A DNA stretch of 22,014 bases from DASTSN01 sp035760665 (GTDB taxonomy: Bacteria > Bacteroidota > Bacteroidia > Chitinophagales > Chitinophagaceae): contig DASTSN010000096.1 of assembly GCA_035760665.1 (NCBI GenBank), positions 1 through 22,014 of the forward strand, given 5' to 3'. Positions 12,873 to 21,188 of the stretch are shown one piece after another. A program made the position numbers and the translations under genes. The notes under the pieces are model-generated. The model ran no database searches. It was not told where the DNA came from and was given only the letters and a program-made list of their open reading frames with translations. Numbering within the stretch: the first letter of the stretch is position 1; each line of letters opens with the position of its first letter.

Positions 12873-14411
12873 TCAGGAATGATCAATAATCCGGTTCAGC
12901 TCGGCAGCCATTTGCTTAACCATATCAGGATATTGATCCGCAAGATTATGATTTTCCCGCGGATCCTCCTCCAGGTTATACAGTTGCGGTGCCGGCAGCA
13001 AACCAGTGGGCACCTCCTTGTTTTTTAACCAGTCAGGAGTTGTTCCGCTAAATGGCGCAATATACTTCCAGTTGCCAGATCGTAACGACAGTGCATATGA
13101 CTCTTCCACTAGTTCGGTTCTTCCATCCTTTGCTGTTCCCAAAAAGGCTGCTAACATATTTTTACTGTCCGGGGCTTCCTGCGCGGTATCAATTTTCTGA
13201 CCGGTCAGTGCTGCCAGCGAGGCATACAAATCTACCTGGCTCACCAGGGCACTGCTTTCCCCGGCTTGAATCTGGCCTGGCCAGTATACAATCGTGGGCA
13301 CCCGGGTACCGCCCTCATAGGCGCTGTATTTTCCACCCTTGTAAATGCCTGCGGGATGATGATCGCCCAGCAGCTGAACAGCCTGGTCAGCATAGCCGTC
13401 ATCAAGCACTGGTCCGTTATCACTGGTAAAAATCACAAGCGTATTCTTTTCCAGCCCCAGCTGCTTCAGTGTTTTCATCACCTCACCTGTCATCCAGTCC
13501 ATTTGTACAATATCATCGCCACGGGGACCCATTTTCGTTACGCCAATAAATTTTGCATTCGGCGCCCGCGGCACGTGAATGCTGGGAAGGCTATAATACA
13601 AGAAAAAAGGCTGGTTTTTATACTGCGTCATAAACGCAGTAACCTTATCATTCAAAACCGTGGCAAAATCCTCGTCCTTCCAGTAAGCCTGGTGCCCCCC
13701 TTTCATAAAACCAATCCTGCTGATGTCGTTGACGATCGTACCGCTATGCTGGCTGTCGGCCGCCATTTTTAGCATTTCAGGATGGTCAAGACCCACGGGA
13801 TCGTTTCCCACCCGGTGGGAATAACTGATGACGATGGGATCCTTTCGGTCAAGGTTCACAACCTGGTGACCTTCTACATAAACCGTCGGTACCCTGTCCG
13901 GCGTAGCTGGTATCAGGAAACTGTAATCAAACCCAATTTCCAACGGCCCTGGTTTTATATTGGTATTCCAGTCCGTCTGGCCGTCACCCAGTCCTAAATG
14001 CCATTTGCCAATAACACCGGTTGCATATCCGGCTTTTTTTAACAGGGAAGGTAGGGTTCCGCTTCCGGGAGGAATAATCAGGGGTGCATCACCCGGCAGG
14101 ATAGCTGCATGATTGCGAAAAGCATAGCGCCCCGTTAATATAGCATAGCGGGAAGGAGTACACGTGGAAGCCGAACAATGGGCGTCGGTAAACTTTAGCC
14201 CACCTTTTGCCAGGGCATCCACATTCGGCGTCTGCACCGCAGTGGCCCCATAACAACCGACATCCCCGTATCCTAAGTCATCTACGTAAATAATCACAAT
14301 ATTGGGCTTCTTTGACGGCACAACAGTAGAGCTGCCACAAGACAAAGCCGTTATCCAAACTGCACCAGTAAGAAAAAGAAAAAGGAAACGCCTGGCTTTT
14401 TTTACAGTCAT
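12873..14411 (-). CDS. S1-type sulfatase (arylsulfatase family), predicted lipoprotein
   Basis: This enzyme hydrolyses sulfate esters, here probably on a polysaccharide or oligosaccharide. The 512-residue product starts MTVKKARRFLFLFLTGAVW and carries a lipobox ALSC with Cys25, so it should be a lipoprotein beyond the inner membrane. The N-terminal metal motif is NIVIIYVDDLGYGDVGCYG (D44, D45). The formylglycine site is C84-T-P-S-R88 in SASTCTPSRYAILTGR. GKWHLG gives K136 and H138. TSDNG supplies D331 and N332 for calcium, and EGGTRVP follows. All expected catalytic positions are present and the length is normal for family S1. Substrate and subfamily cannot be told. It is 23 nt downstream of the beta-helix gene's distal stop and 2 nt upstream of the FGE that would activate it. 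Confidence 0.95.
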   Translation of the reverse strand: MTVKKARRFLFLFLTGAVWITALSCGSSTVVPSKKPNIVIIYVDDLGYGDVGCYGATAVQTPNVDALAKGGLKFTDAHCSASTCTPSRYAILTGRYAFRNHAAILPGDAPLIIPPGSGTLPSLLKKAGYATGVIGKWHLGLGDGQTDWNTNIKPGPLEIGFDYSFLIPATPDRVPTVYVEGHQVVNLDRKDPIVISYSHRVGNDPVGLDHPEMLKMAADSQHSGTIVNDISRIGFMKGGHQAYWKDEDFATVLNDKVTAFMTQYKNQPFFLYYSLPSIHVPRAPNAKFIGVTKMGPRGDDIVQMDWMTGEVMKTLKQLGLEKNTLVIFTSDNGPVLDDGYADQAVQLLGDHHPAGIYKGGKYSAYEGGTRVPTIVYWPGQIQAGESSALVSQVDLYASLAALTGQKIDTAQEAPDSKNMLAAFLGTAKDGRTELVEESYALSLRSGNWKYIAPFSGTTPDWLKNKEVPTGLLPAPQLYNLEEDPRENHNLADQYPDMVKQMAAELNRIIDHS

Positions 14412-14434
14412 AACAATACGTTTTTAGAATAAGA

Positions 14435-14713
14435 TTAAGGTTCAATCGCTCCAATACCCGGCTGGGCGGGGAGCTGCTTTCCCAGGATATCTTTTTCCGG
14501 CACAAGCGCATGCGGAAAATCTGCCCAGCGAACAGGAAGCCCCGATAGCTTTACACCCTTGCTTTTGATTTTATCAAGATGGATTGGTGTATAATCCCCC
14601 GGTTGTACACCACCCGGGTGCTGAAACTGCGGGTCCCCGGTAAAGTTTTCCGGTAAAATAGTTCCCATGCCCGACGGCCAGCTGTTGGCTTGCAAAAAGA
14701 GATTGTTTTTAAG
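14435..14713 (-). pseudogene. Separated C-terminal piece of the beta-helix gene, beyond an in-frame amber codon
   Basis: Directly after the TAG at 14716-14714 the same frame stays open for 92 codons. It reads LKNNLFLQANSWPSG, then a segment with GTILPENFTGDPQF and DYTPIHLDKIKSKG, and stops at 14435. The sequence before the stop (MIANNIFYVVNPF) and after it (LKNNLFLQ, FTGDPQF) is what a continuous beta-helix C-terminus looks like in such proteins. It is therefore read as the tail of the upstream gene, cut off by one base change (TAC or TAT to TAG) or by a sequencing error. On its own it has no good start codon. Confidence 0.75.
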
Positions 14714-16141
14714 CTACATATTTTTGATTCGCCTGTTATTGTTCTCATCGGGTTTGTATTGATCACCCAACACCAGCTGAAAGGGGTTCACCACGTAAAA
14801 AATGTTATTGGCGATCATGACATCCTCGCTGGTATTATCAAAGGCAATCTTGGGCTGCAGCGTGGCATCAGCATAAATAGTATTATTGTAGATGTACGTG
14901 TTTACCGGCCCTTTTCTTGGTTGATGGGTACCCTGGTAACCGCTCAGCCACAATGTCTTCCCTTCCTGGAATGCTCCATCTTTTCCTTTTATACGGTAAC
15001 CATCATTAACACTGATATTGTACCGGTAAATGCAATGATAGGTATTGCCCAATATCTCGCAAAACCCTCCGGCATTGTAGCAACTCAGGTTGTACTGAAT
15101 AATGATATTGCTACAGTTAAAATCAATATGGGCGCCGTCGGAATCGCCGGGCCCGTTGGCATAGGAAAATCGGTTCTTTTCAATTAACACATTCGACGAT
15201 CCCCAGGTCCACAAACCACTGCCCCTTCCCCATTTCCGGCTGTCGTTCGCACTTCCGGAATGGTCCACTACGTTATGGGCAACATATACATTTTTTACTT
15301 CCGACATTTGTATTCCTGGTCCGCCCGTATATGTCACCTGGTTGCGCAAGAGGTTTACATTACTGATATTTTTATCGCTTCCGGTCAATTTAATGCCTGT
15401 GTGACTCACATCGGTGATGTCACAATCCGCAATCGTTAGATGCTCTACCAGCTGCCCGGCCGTTGTACTGATCACACGTATACCCCATCCATATCGCTGT
15501 GTACCGTTGGCGCTCTTCACTTCGCTGGCACTCCGCACAAAACCCGGGTTCTCGTAGTACACGTCCTGTATAAAAAGATGATCCAGTTGAATACCCGTCA
15601 TTAGCTGTCGGTTCTGGTTCTTTACCAGTACGCCACAGCGCATAGTGGCCGTATCAGGATCATCAGCATACCCATTGCCTGTGAAACGAAGATGGCTGAC
15701 CCGGATATAACTGCAGTCCTGGATCAGTATGCCGTTGGCCCTGCCTTTAAAATCGATCGTAGCCGGCTTCTTTTGTTTTCCGTTATCCCAATCCATCGAA
15801 GTAATTATTATCGGGTGTTCAGGGCTGCCCTCCTGGTTGATGAGTTGTATACTGCCGGCATAAGTTTCACCGGCAGCCAGTACAACCCGATCGCCGGGAT
15901 GAAGTGCTAATTGCCCGATCGGGGCCAGGGTTTTAAAAGCCTGCCCCTTTGAAGTGCCAGCATTGGCATCATTGCCCAGCTGTGGATGTACATAGTAAGT
16001 AACCGGGTGATAACCAGCATTAGGGAGCAGCTTAAGAAAAGAGTGCCTGCTTTTTGCAATAGCCTGTCGCTGCAGGTCCGCTTTCGTTCCACTGTTTCCA
16101 AGCAGGAAGAGAAACAGAATATTGCAAAATAAACCTTTCAT
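14714..16141 (-). CDS. Right-handed parallel beta-helix protein, possible polysaccharide lyase/hydrolase, truncated by TAG
   Basis: The 475-residue product starts MKGLFCNILFLFLLGNSG, a signal peptide. YYVHPQLGNDANAGTSKGQA and LHPGDRVVLAAGETYAGSI form the N-terminal cap typical of secreted beta-helix carbohydrate enzymes. Repeated coils follow (GILIQDCSYIRVSHLRF, VEHLTIADCDITDVSHTGI, NVYVAHNVVDHSG, NVLIEKNRFSYANG, NIIIQYNLSCYNAGG, YIYNNTIYAD, MIANNIFYV). Pectate, alginate and chondroitin lyases and some hydrolases share this fold. No specific family or catalytic residues can be assigned by eye. The frame ends at an amber codon at 14716-14714, but an in-frame 92-codon continuation follows. The intact gene would have spanned 14435-16141 (about 568 residues). 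It lies 183 nt after susD and 23 nt before the sulfatase. The shortened form may still fold, because only the last coils are lost. Confidence 0.8.
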   Translation of the reverse strand: MKGLFCNILFLFLLGNSGTKADLQRQAIAKSRHSFLKLLPNAGYHPVTYYVHPQLGNDANAGTSKGQAFKTLAPIGQLALHPGDRVVLAAGETYAGSIQLINQEGSPEHPIIITSMDWDNGKQKKPATIDFKGRANGILIQDCSYIRVSHLRFTGNGYADDPDTATMRCGVLVKNQNRQLMTGIQLDHLFIQDVYYENPGFVRSASEVKSANGTQRYGWGIRVISTTAGQLVEHLTIADCDITDVSHTGIKLTGSDKNISNVNLLRNQVTYTGGPGIQMSEVKNVYVAHNVVDHSGSANDSRKWGRGSGLWTWGSSNVLIEKNRFSYANGPGDSDGAHIDFNCSNIIIQYNLSCYNAGGFCEILGNTYHCIYRYNISVNDGYRIKGKDGAFQEGKTLWLSGYQGTHQPRKGPVNTYIYNNTIYADATLQPKIAFDNTSEDVMIANNIFYVVNPFQLVLGDQYKPDENNNRRIKNM

Positions 16142-16184
16142 AATACATCTTTAATTGCTCACCCAATTCGACAGGAAGCTTAGC

Positions 16185-16258
16185 AATCCGGGAAATACAG
16201 TCGGCAACTTTATTGCTGCACAATCATACAAACGTCATTATTTTCCTCAGCCCGGATT
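16185..16258. repeat. 8-bp inverted repeat between susD and the beta-helix gene
   Basis: AATCCGGG (16185-16192) and CCCGGATT (16251-16258) are perfect inverted arms 58 nt apart, in the 183-nt gap. No T-run follows on the minus strand, so this is not a classical terminator. It could form an mRNA structure that lowers downstream expression relative to susCD. Confidence 0.3.
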
Positions 16259-16324
16259 ACGAAAGCCATGCGAAGGCAAGTCGTATTGCAACATCGCTCA
16301 AATATTTATTCCGATTCAACCAAG

Positions 16325-17860
16325 TTATTGCCAGTCCGGGTTTTGAACCAGGTTCGTATTGGCATCTAACTCGGACTGTGGTATAGGAAATGTTTCCGAC
16401 TTTGGGCCACGGTATACCGGTGCATAGCCTGGAACGTTATCTGCAATAGTCGTTTGGAAGGCCTGCTCTACCAATCCCCAGCGCTTCAGATCAAAAAAGC
16501 GAAGACCCTCGCAAGCCAGTTCCACTCTTCTTTCATGCCGTACAATCGCCCTCAGCTGGTCCTGGCTTAGCCCGTTTCCTTCCACATCTTCCACATTCGG
16601 CATATTTACCCGGGCCCTGACCATATCAATTAACGCATAGGCATCGGTCAGCTGATTTAACTCAACCAGCGCCTCTGCCCGCATGAGCAATACATCTGCA
16701 TAGCGCAGCACAATGAAATCCTGTCCTCCGGGAGAGCCTACACCCACGCCTGAGGAAGAAGCCGAATTCCGGATATATTTTTTCAACCCGTACTTGGTGG
16801 CAGTATTCCCTTTAAAAACAGTTTTGGTGTCAATTAAAAATGTATCGCTCTTAAAATAAATCGTAGATGTTAACCGCGGATCACGGTTAGCTTTTTCATT
16901 CGCGGCACTGTACAAAGGGGATTGGGTAATGGGTAATCCATCAGTGCAATAATAGTCTTTTACCAGGTTAGGCATGGGCTGTTCATCTACCTTGGGAATG
17001 CCTGTGTAGGTAGCAGAAAAGGTTTCCCCGTTATTCGAAGCATCCTGGACAAAACGAACAGCAAAGATGATTTCTTTTGACTTTTCGCCCTGCTCAGTAA
17101 ACAACTGGGCATAACTCGGGTTAAGTGAGTACCCCAGCGACATGATTGCAGTAGTGGCATCCAGCGCATTTTGATAATCTTTGTTATATAGATAAAAACG
17201 GGCCAGCAAGCCAAGCGCCGCCCCTTTTGTAGCATACCCGTATTGTTCTGCAGGATAAGCATCCGGAAGTACATCCGCAGCGGCTTTCAAATCGCTGATA
17301 ATCTGATCCGATACTTCCTGGTAAGAGTTTTTGGGTACATACGCTTCATCCAATGTTTGCACGTTTAAGATTAGTGGAACATCTTTAAAATAAACAGCCA
17401 GGTTCATATAAAAAAGTGCCCGCAGGAAATACGCCTGCCCCAGCAATTGCTGTTTCTTGCTGTCGGAAATATTGGCAGCCGGAATATTATTAATATTCTC
17501 AATTGCTGTATTGGCTCTCGTAATACCTTTATAACAAGATGTCCAGAAAGCACTGAACAGCGCACCACTGGGATCAATGTTGGCGATCATAAAATTGCCT
17601 GGTCCTTCAAACTTGTACGAGTTGTAGCAATTATCCCCAAAATTGTCATACATCGGCAGGCCCGCATTGCCATTCAGGTTGCCACTGTATAAAACACGAT
17701 CCTGCAGGGCTTCATAAATACCATTGATGCCCAGCAATGCATCCTGCTCTGTTTTCCAGAAAGTGGTCTGCCCGATTTGAGTTAACGAGTCTTTATTTAA
17801 ATATTCCTTGGAACAACCAACGCAGTTGATGACGCAGAATAAAACAATCAATTTTTTCAT
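16325..17860 (-). CDS. SusD/RagB-family outer-membrane glycan-binding lipoprotein
   Basis: SusD-like proteins cap the SusC transporter on the cell surface and bind glycan. From ATG 17860 the product is 511 residues. It starts MKKLIVLFCVINCVGCSKEYL, with a lipobox VGC placing the lipidated Cys at 16, followed by residues typical of surface-exported SusD. The alpha-helical TPR-like core contains FWKTEQDALLGINGIYEAL, GQAYFLRALFYMNLAVYF and DVPLILN. The C-terminal family segments include VLRYADVLLMRAEALVEL, RHERRVELACEGLRFFDLKRW and FPIPQSELDANTNLVQNPDW. An upstream ATG at 17878 overlaps the susC end and adds MLNFNA, which would worsen the signal peptide. ATG 17860 lies 4 nt after the susC stop and is preferred. 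Tight coupling with susC is the usual arrangement. Confidence 0.95.
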   Translation of the reverse strand: MKKLIVLFCVINCVGCSKEYLNKDSLTQIGQTTFWKTEQDALLGINGIYEALQDRVLYSGNLNGNAGLPMYDNFGDNCYNSYKFEGPGNFMIANIDPSGALFSAFWTSCYKGITRANTAIENINNIPAANISDSKKQQLLGQAYFLRALFYMNLAVYFKDVPLILNVQTLDEAYVPKNSYQEVSDQIISDLKAAADVLPDAYPAEQYGYATKGAALGLLARFYLYNKDYQNALDATTAIMSLGYSLNPSYAQLFTEQGEKSKEIIFAVRFVQDASNNGETFSATYTGIPKVDEQPMPNLVKDYYCTDGLPITQSPLYSAANEKANRDPRLTSTIYFKSDTFLIDTKTVFKGNTATKYGLKKYIRNSASSSGVGVGSPGGQDFIVLRYADVLLMRAEALVELNQLTDAYALIDMVRARVNMPNVEDVEGNGLSQDQLRAIVRHERRVELACEGLRFFDLKRWGLVEQAFQTTIADNVPGYAPVYRGPKSETFPIPQSELDANTNLVQNPDWQ

Positions 17861-17864
17861 TGCA

Positions 17865-20800
17865 TTAAAATTTAACATTTAAACCAAATGTGATGATTTT
17901 GTAAAGCGGCGTAAGCTGATCTGTGGCGCCTCCCCTTTGTCGTTCCGGGTCGAAATTTTTCATTTTTGTAAACGTCAGCATATTCTGTCCGCCCACATAA
18001 AACCGCAACAGATCAATACCGATCCTTTTCGTGACGGACGCGGGCAAAGAGTAACCGAGTTCTACATTCTTGAGCCGCAGGTAAGAAGCATCCTGTATAT
18101 AAAAATCAGAAACGATGGAATTTTTGGGCCCTCCCAGGCGGGGTAGTTTGGTAGATGGGTTATCTACTGTCCAACGGTCAATCCAGTAAGCAAGTACATT
18201 ATTCCGGTCTCCTTCCATGGGTAGTTGCCCATTGTCATTTAACAGGCGGTCAATCCGTTGAACGCCCTGGAAAGTCAGGTTCAGATCAAAACCTTTATAA
18301 TCCAGGCTGGCATTAAAATTATACGTCCATTTGGGGAAAGGATTACCGATAACGGTCCTGTCATACGCATCAATTTTACCGTCTGGCTTGCCATCTGGCC
18401 CCGAGAGATCTGCATATTGAAAGTCGCCGGGAGCAGTTTTATTACTGCCAAACTGTACAGGTGCATTGTTTACTTCATCCTGGGTTTGAAAAATACCCAA
18501 CACCTTATAACCATAATAGGCTCCAAATGGTGCCCCAATCCGGATGATGGTTTCTCCACTGATCGTTTCTGCACCCTTTTCTCCTAATCCTGTTACTTTA
18601 TTATCAGCAAACTTGCTGACACTACCACCGATTGAATAATTAAACTTGGCTATTTTTCCCCTGTAATTCACTAAAAACTCCAACCCGCTGTTGACCATAC
18701 TAGCGGCATTTTGTGCGGCTAAATTGGTAACACCAATGGTGCTGGGTATGGGAAAATTGGTATATAATAAATCGTAACTGTTTTTCTTAAAATACCCTGC
18801 TGTAATACTTAACTTATTCCGGAATAAAGAGGCATCCAACCCCACATCTGTTTGCTTAATGGTTTCCCACGTAATGGTGGGATTGGCAAGGCTGGTTAGC
18901 GCAACAGCTCCCACTACCACATCATTCCCGAGCACATAATCCAGGTTGGTATTATAGGTTTGTTCAAATATGTAATTACCGATATTATCATTACCCGTAA
19001 TGCCCCAGCTGGCCCTGATTTTTAAATCGGAAATCCATTTCACATGACTGAGAAAACGCTCCTGGCTGATCCGCCATCCTGCAGAGGCTGAGGGGAAATT
19101 GCCGTACTTATTGCTTGCTCCAAAACGGGACGAACCATCCCTCCTGATATTGAATTCAAACAAATATTTTCCTTTAAAGATGTAGTTCACCCTGGAAAAG
19201 AAAGATTGTAACGCCACTTCATAAGCACTGCCGGAAACATTGGGATTCAATACGCCGCCACCGTCAAACTCCTGTATGGAGTTAGAAGGGAACCCGGATA
19301 CCTGGCCTTTGTTAACACTGCTCTTATTATATATCAGCGAGTGGCCAAGCAATACAGACAAGTCGTGATCGCGGTTGAACCGTTTGGAATACCGTAAAAT
19401 GTTTTCATTTAATAGCCTGTAATCTAAATTGTTCCCTTTGGTAAGTGTGTTCACGAGATTTTGTCCCACCAGGTTACCAGCCCAATCGTATGTGGCACTG
19501 GTCGGTACAAAGTTGGATGTGTTACCAAAATTCAAATTAATGCTGCCGCTTGTTTCGAACGATAAAGACTTGGTGAAATCCACTTTAACGCCCAACCTGT
19601 CGGCCATGTTGATGTCATTACTGCGATAGTTGCCCAGGTAACCGGTGCGCAAGGGGTTGGTAACCGGGAAACTGAAGTTGACATTTTGATAGGAACCATC
19701 AACAATGCCATATTCTCCATTCGAATAATAAGCCGGCACGGTAGGGGAAGAACGCTGAAACTGGTTAATAATGCCTGTTTCCCCGGTAATGGCATCAGCA
19801 CCCCCGGCAGGTCCTTTGAACGCACTCCAATACATATTGGTGACGTTTGATATATTCAGCCAGTCTTTGACCTGTGAGTTCAGGTTCAAGCTCAGGTTAA
19901 ATCGTTCATTTTTAAATTTACCGCGTACGACTGCCTGCTGGTTTAAATAACCCAATGAAACCCGGTATGTCGTTTTATCATTGCCTCCGGAAAAAGAAAG
20001 AAAATGATTTTGCACCGGGGCCGTTCGGAGGATTTCTTTTGCCCAGTTTGTATTGGCATATTGGTCCGGGTTCGAACCATCTGCAATCGCCTGGATATCT
20101 GCGTCTGTATACCGTAATGGGGCATTGGCGCCATTGGCATTAATATCATGTTCATTTTTCAGTTTGGCATAATTCACTGCATCTAAATATTTAGGAACAA
20201 CCGTTACTGATTGTAATCCTGTATAGGCATTGTAAATAACCTTCATCGATCCTTTCTTCCCTTTCTTGGTGGTCACAACGATGACACCATTCGCACCCCG
20301 GGCTCCGTAGATAGAACTGGCAGAAGCGTCTTTTAAAACAGATATACTTTCAATATCAGAAGGTGCCAGGTTATTAAAAGCTTCCAAACCGTCGTATTGA
20401 ATATTATCAATTACCACTAATGGATTGGTGGAGCCAAACGTTCCCACCCCCCTGATGATGATGGACGAAGCATCTGCGCCGGGCAAACCACTTGACTGTG
20501 TGATCTGCACACCGGAAAACTTTCCATACATAAGCTGACCTGTGTTGGTGACAGGCTCATTAACCGCATCATCAAAGCGCACCGTTTCGGTCGACCCTGT
20601 CTGGTTAATTTTTTTCTGTGTGCCATACCCCACTACCACTACTTCGTCCAATGCGGCATCGGCAGCTGTAAGGGTTACATTTACCAGGGTTTTTCCGGAA
20701 ATGGCCACTTCAGAGGAAACATATCCTACATGACTAAACTGCAAAGCTTTGACCCCTTTGTTTACCCTGATCTGGTACAGGCCATTTGCGTCGGTAACAA

Positions 20801-21008
20801 CTCCTTTGGCCGGATTTCTGCTATCGGTGACAGATACCCCGGCTAATGGTGCTCCATCTTTGGAAGAAATCACTTTTCCCGTAATCACAGTATCCTGCGG
20901 GGAATTTTGCTGGGCACTTGCTGTGGTAAGCAGCAAGAATGCACAAACCAGTAAGAGTCCGAATGACCCCAGCCTGCTTTTAACTAACTGAAAAAAACTC
21001 ATACGCAT
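17865..21008 (-). CDS. SusC/RagA-family TonB-dependent outer-membrane transporter
   Basis: SusC-like proteins import oligosaccharides across the outer membrane using TonB energy. From the ATG at 21008 the product is about 1047 residues. It starts MRMSFFQLVKSRLG, with a signal peptide ending TTASA|QQN. A carboxypeptidase-regulatory-like domain follows at about 35-115 (VITGKVISSKDGAPLAGVSV, VTDANGLYQIRV). The SusC linker LDEVVVVGYGTQKK comes next, then the plug (SSIIIRGVGTFGSTNPLVVI, LKDASASSIYGARGANGVI). A large barrel completes it and ends in FGLNVKF with a terminal Phe. Longer upstream ATGs (to 21056) would push the signal peptide inward. susD overlaps or follows within 4 nt. No FecR or anti-sigma gene is seen, and control is more likely by the upstream REC/AraC regulator. 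The glycan specificity cannot be read from the sequence. Confidence 0.96.
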   Translation of the reverse strand: MRMSFFQLVKSRLGSFGLLLVCAFLLLTTASAQQNSPQDTVITGKVISSKDGAPLAGVSVTDSRNPAKGVVTDANGLYQIRVNKGVKALQFSHVGYVSSEVAISGKTLVNVTLTAADAALDEVVVVGYGTQKKINQTGSTETVRFDDAVNEPVTNTGQLMYGKFSGVQITQSSGLPGADASSIIIRGVGTFGSTNPLVVIDNIQYDGLEAFNNLAPSDIESISVLKDASASSIYGARGANGVIVVTTKKGKKGSMKVIYNAYTGLQSVTVVPKYLDAVNYAKLKNEHDINANGANAPLRYTDADIQAIADGSNPDQYANTNWAKEILRTAPVQNHFLSFSGGNDKTTYRVSLGYLNQQAVVRGKFKNERFNLSLNLNSQVKDWLNISNVTNMYWSAFKGPAGGADAITGETGIINQFQRSSPTVPAYYSNGEYGIVDGSYQNVNFSFPVTNPLRTGYLGNYRSNDINMADRLGVKVDFTKSLSFETSGSINLNFGNTSNFVPTSATYDWAGNLVGQNLVNTLTKGNNLDYRLLNENILRYSKRFNRDHDLSVLLGHSLIYNKSSVNKGQVSGFPSNSIQEFDGGGVLNPNVSGSAYEVALQSFFSRVNYIFKGKYLFEFNIRRDGSSRFGASNKYGNFPSASAGWRISQERFLSHVKWISDLKIRASWGITGNDNIGNYIFEQTYNTNLDYVLGNDVVVGAVALTSLANPTITWETIKQTDVGLDASLFRNKLSITAGYFKKNSYDLLYTNFPIPSTIGVTNLAAQNAASMVNSGLEFLVNYRGKIAKFNYSIGGSVSKFADNKVTGLGEKGAETISGETIIRIGAPFGAYYGYKVLGIFQTQDEVNNAPVQFGSNKTAPGDFQYADLSGPDGKPDGKIDAYDRTVIGNPFPKWTYNFNASLDYKGFDLNLTFQGVQRIDRLLNDNGQLPMEGDRNNVLAYWIDRWTVDNPSTKLPRLGGPKNSIVSDFYIQDASYLRLKNVELGYSLPASVTKRIGIDLLRFYVGGQNMLTFTKMKNFDPERQRGGATDQLTPLYKIITFGLNVKF

Positions 21009-21188
21009 AAGTTTTGGATGGTATTTAATACGAAACTGTTTTATAAAAAAGCGCACAGCTTTTACAGTTCAATATTCAAAATTTAACGTGTAAAACAGTG
21101 GGGGTTTACCATTCAAATAAGAGGTAATAATTGTTCAAACAGATGAATTACAGCTAAAAAAACGCAATCCTGTATCAGCAAATACTCT
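21009..21188 (-). promoter_or_regulatory. Regulatory gap upstream of susC
   Basis: The 180-nt gap between the regulator gene and susC is AT-rich and has no exact TAnnTTTG element on the minus strand. A stem-loop is seen: AACTGT...ACAGTT enclosing AAAAGC-GCACA-GCTTTT (about 21036-21069). On the minus strand it is followed by TTTTATAAAA. It may be a weak terminator after the regulator gene or a susC leader structure. The lack of a standard promoter would suit activation by the regulator, which is an inference. Confidence 0.35.

Noticed and set aside
14435..14695. Independent 86-residue gene starting at a TTG codon
   Set aside because: It is in the same frame as the beta-helix gene and continues its sequence after one TAG codon. 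A separate gene with a TTG start is less likely than an interrupted tail.
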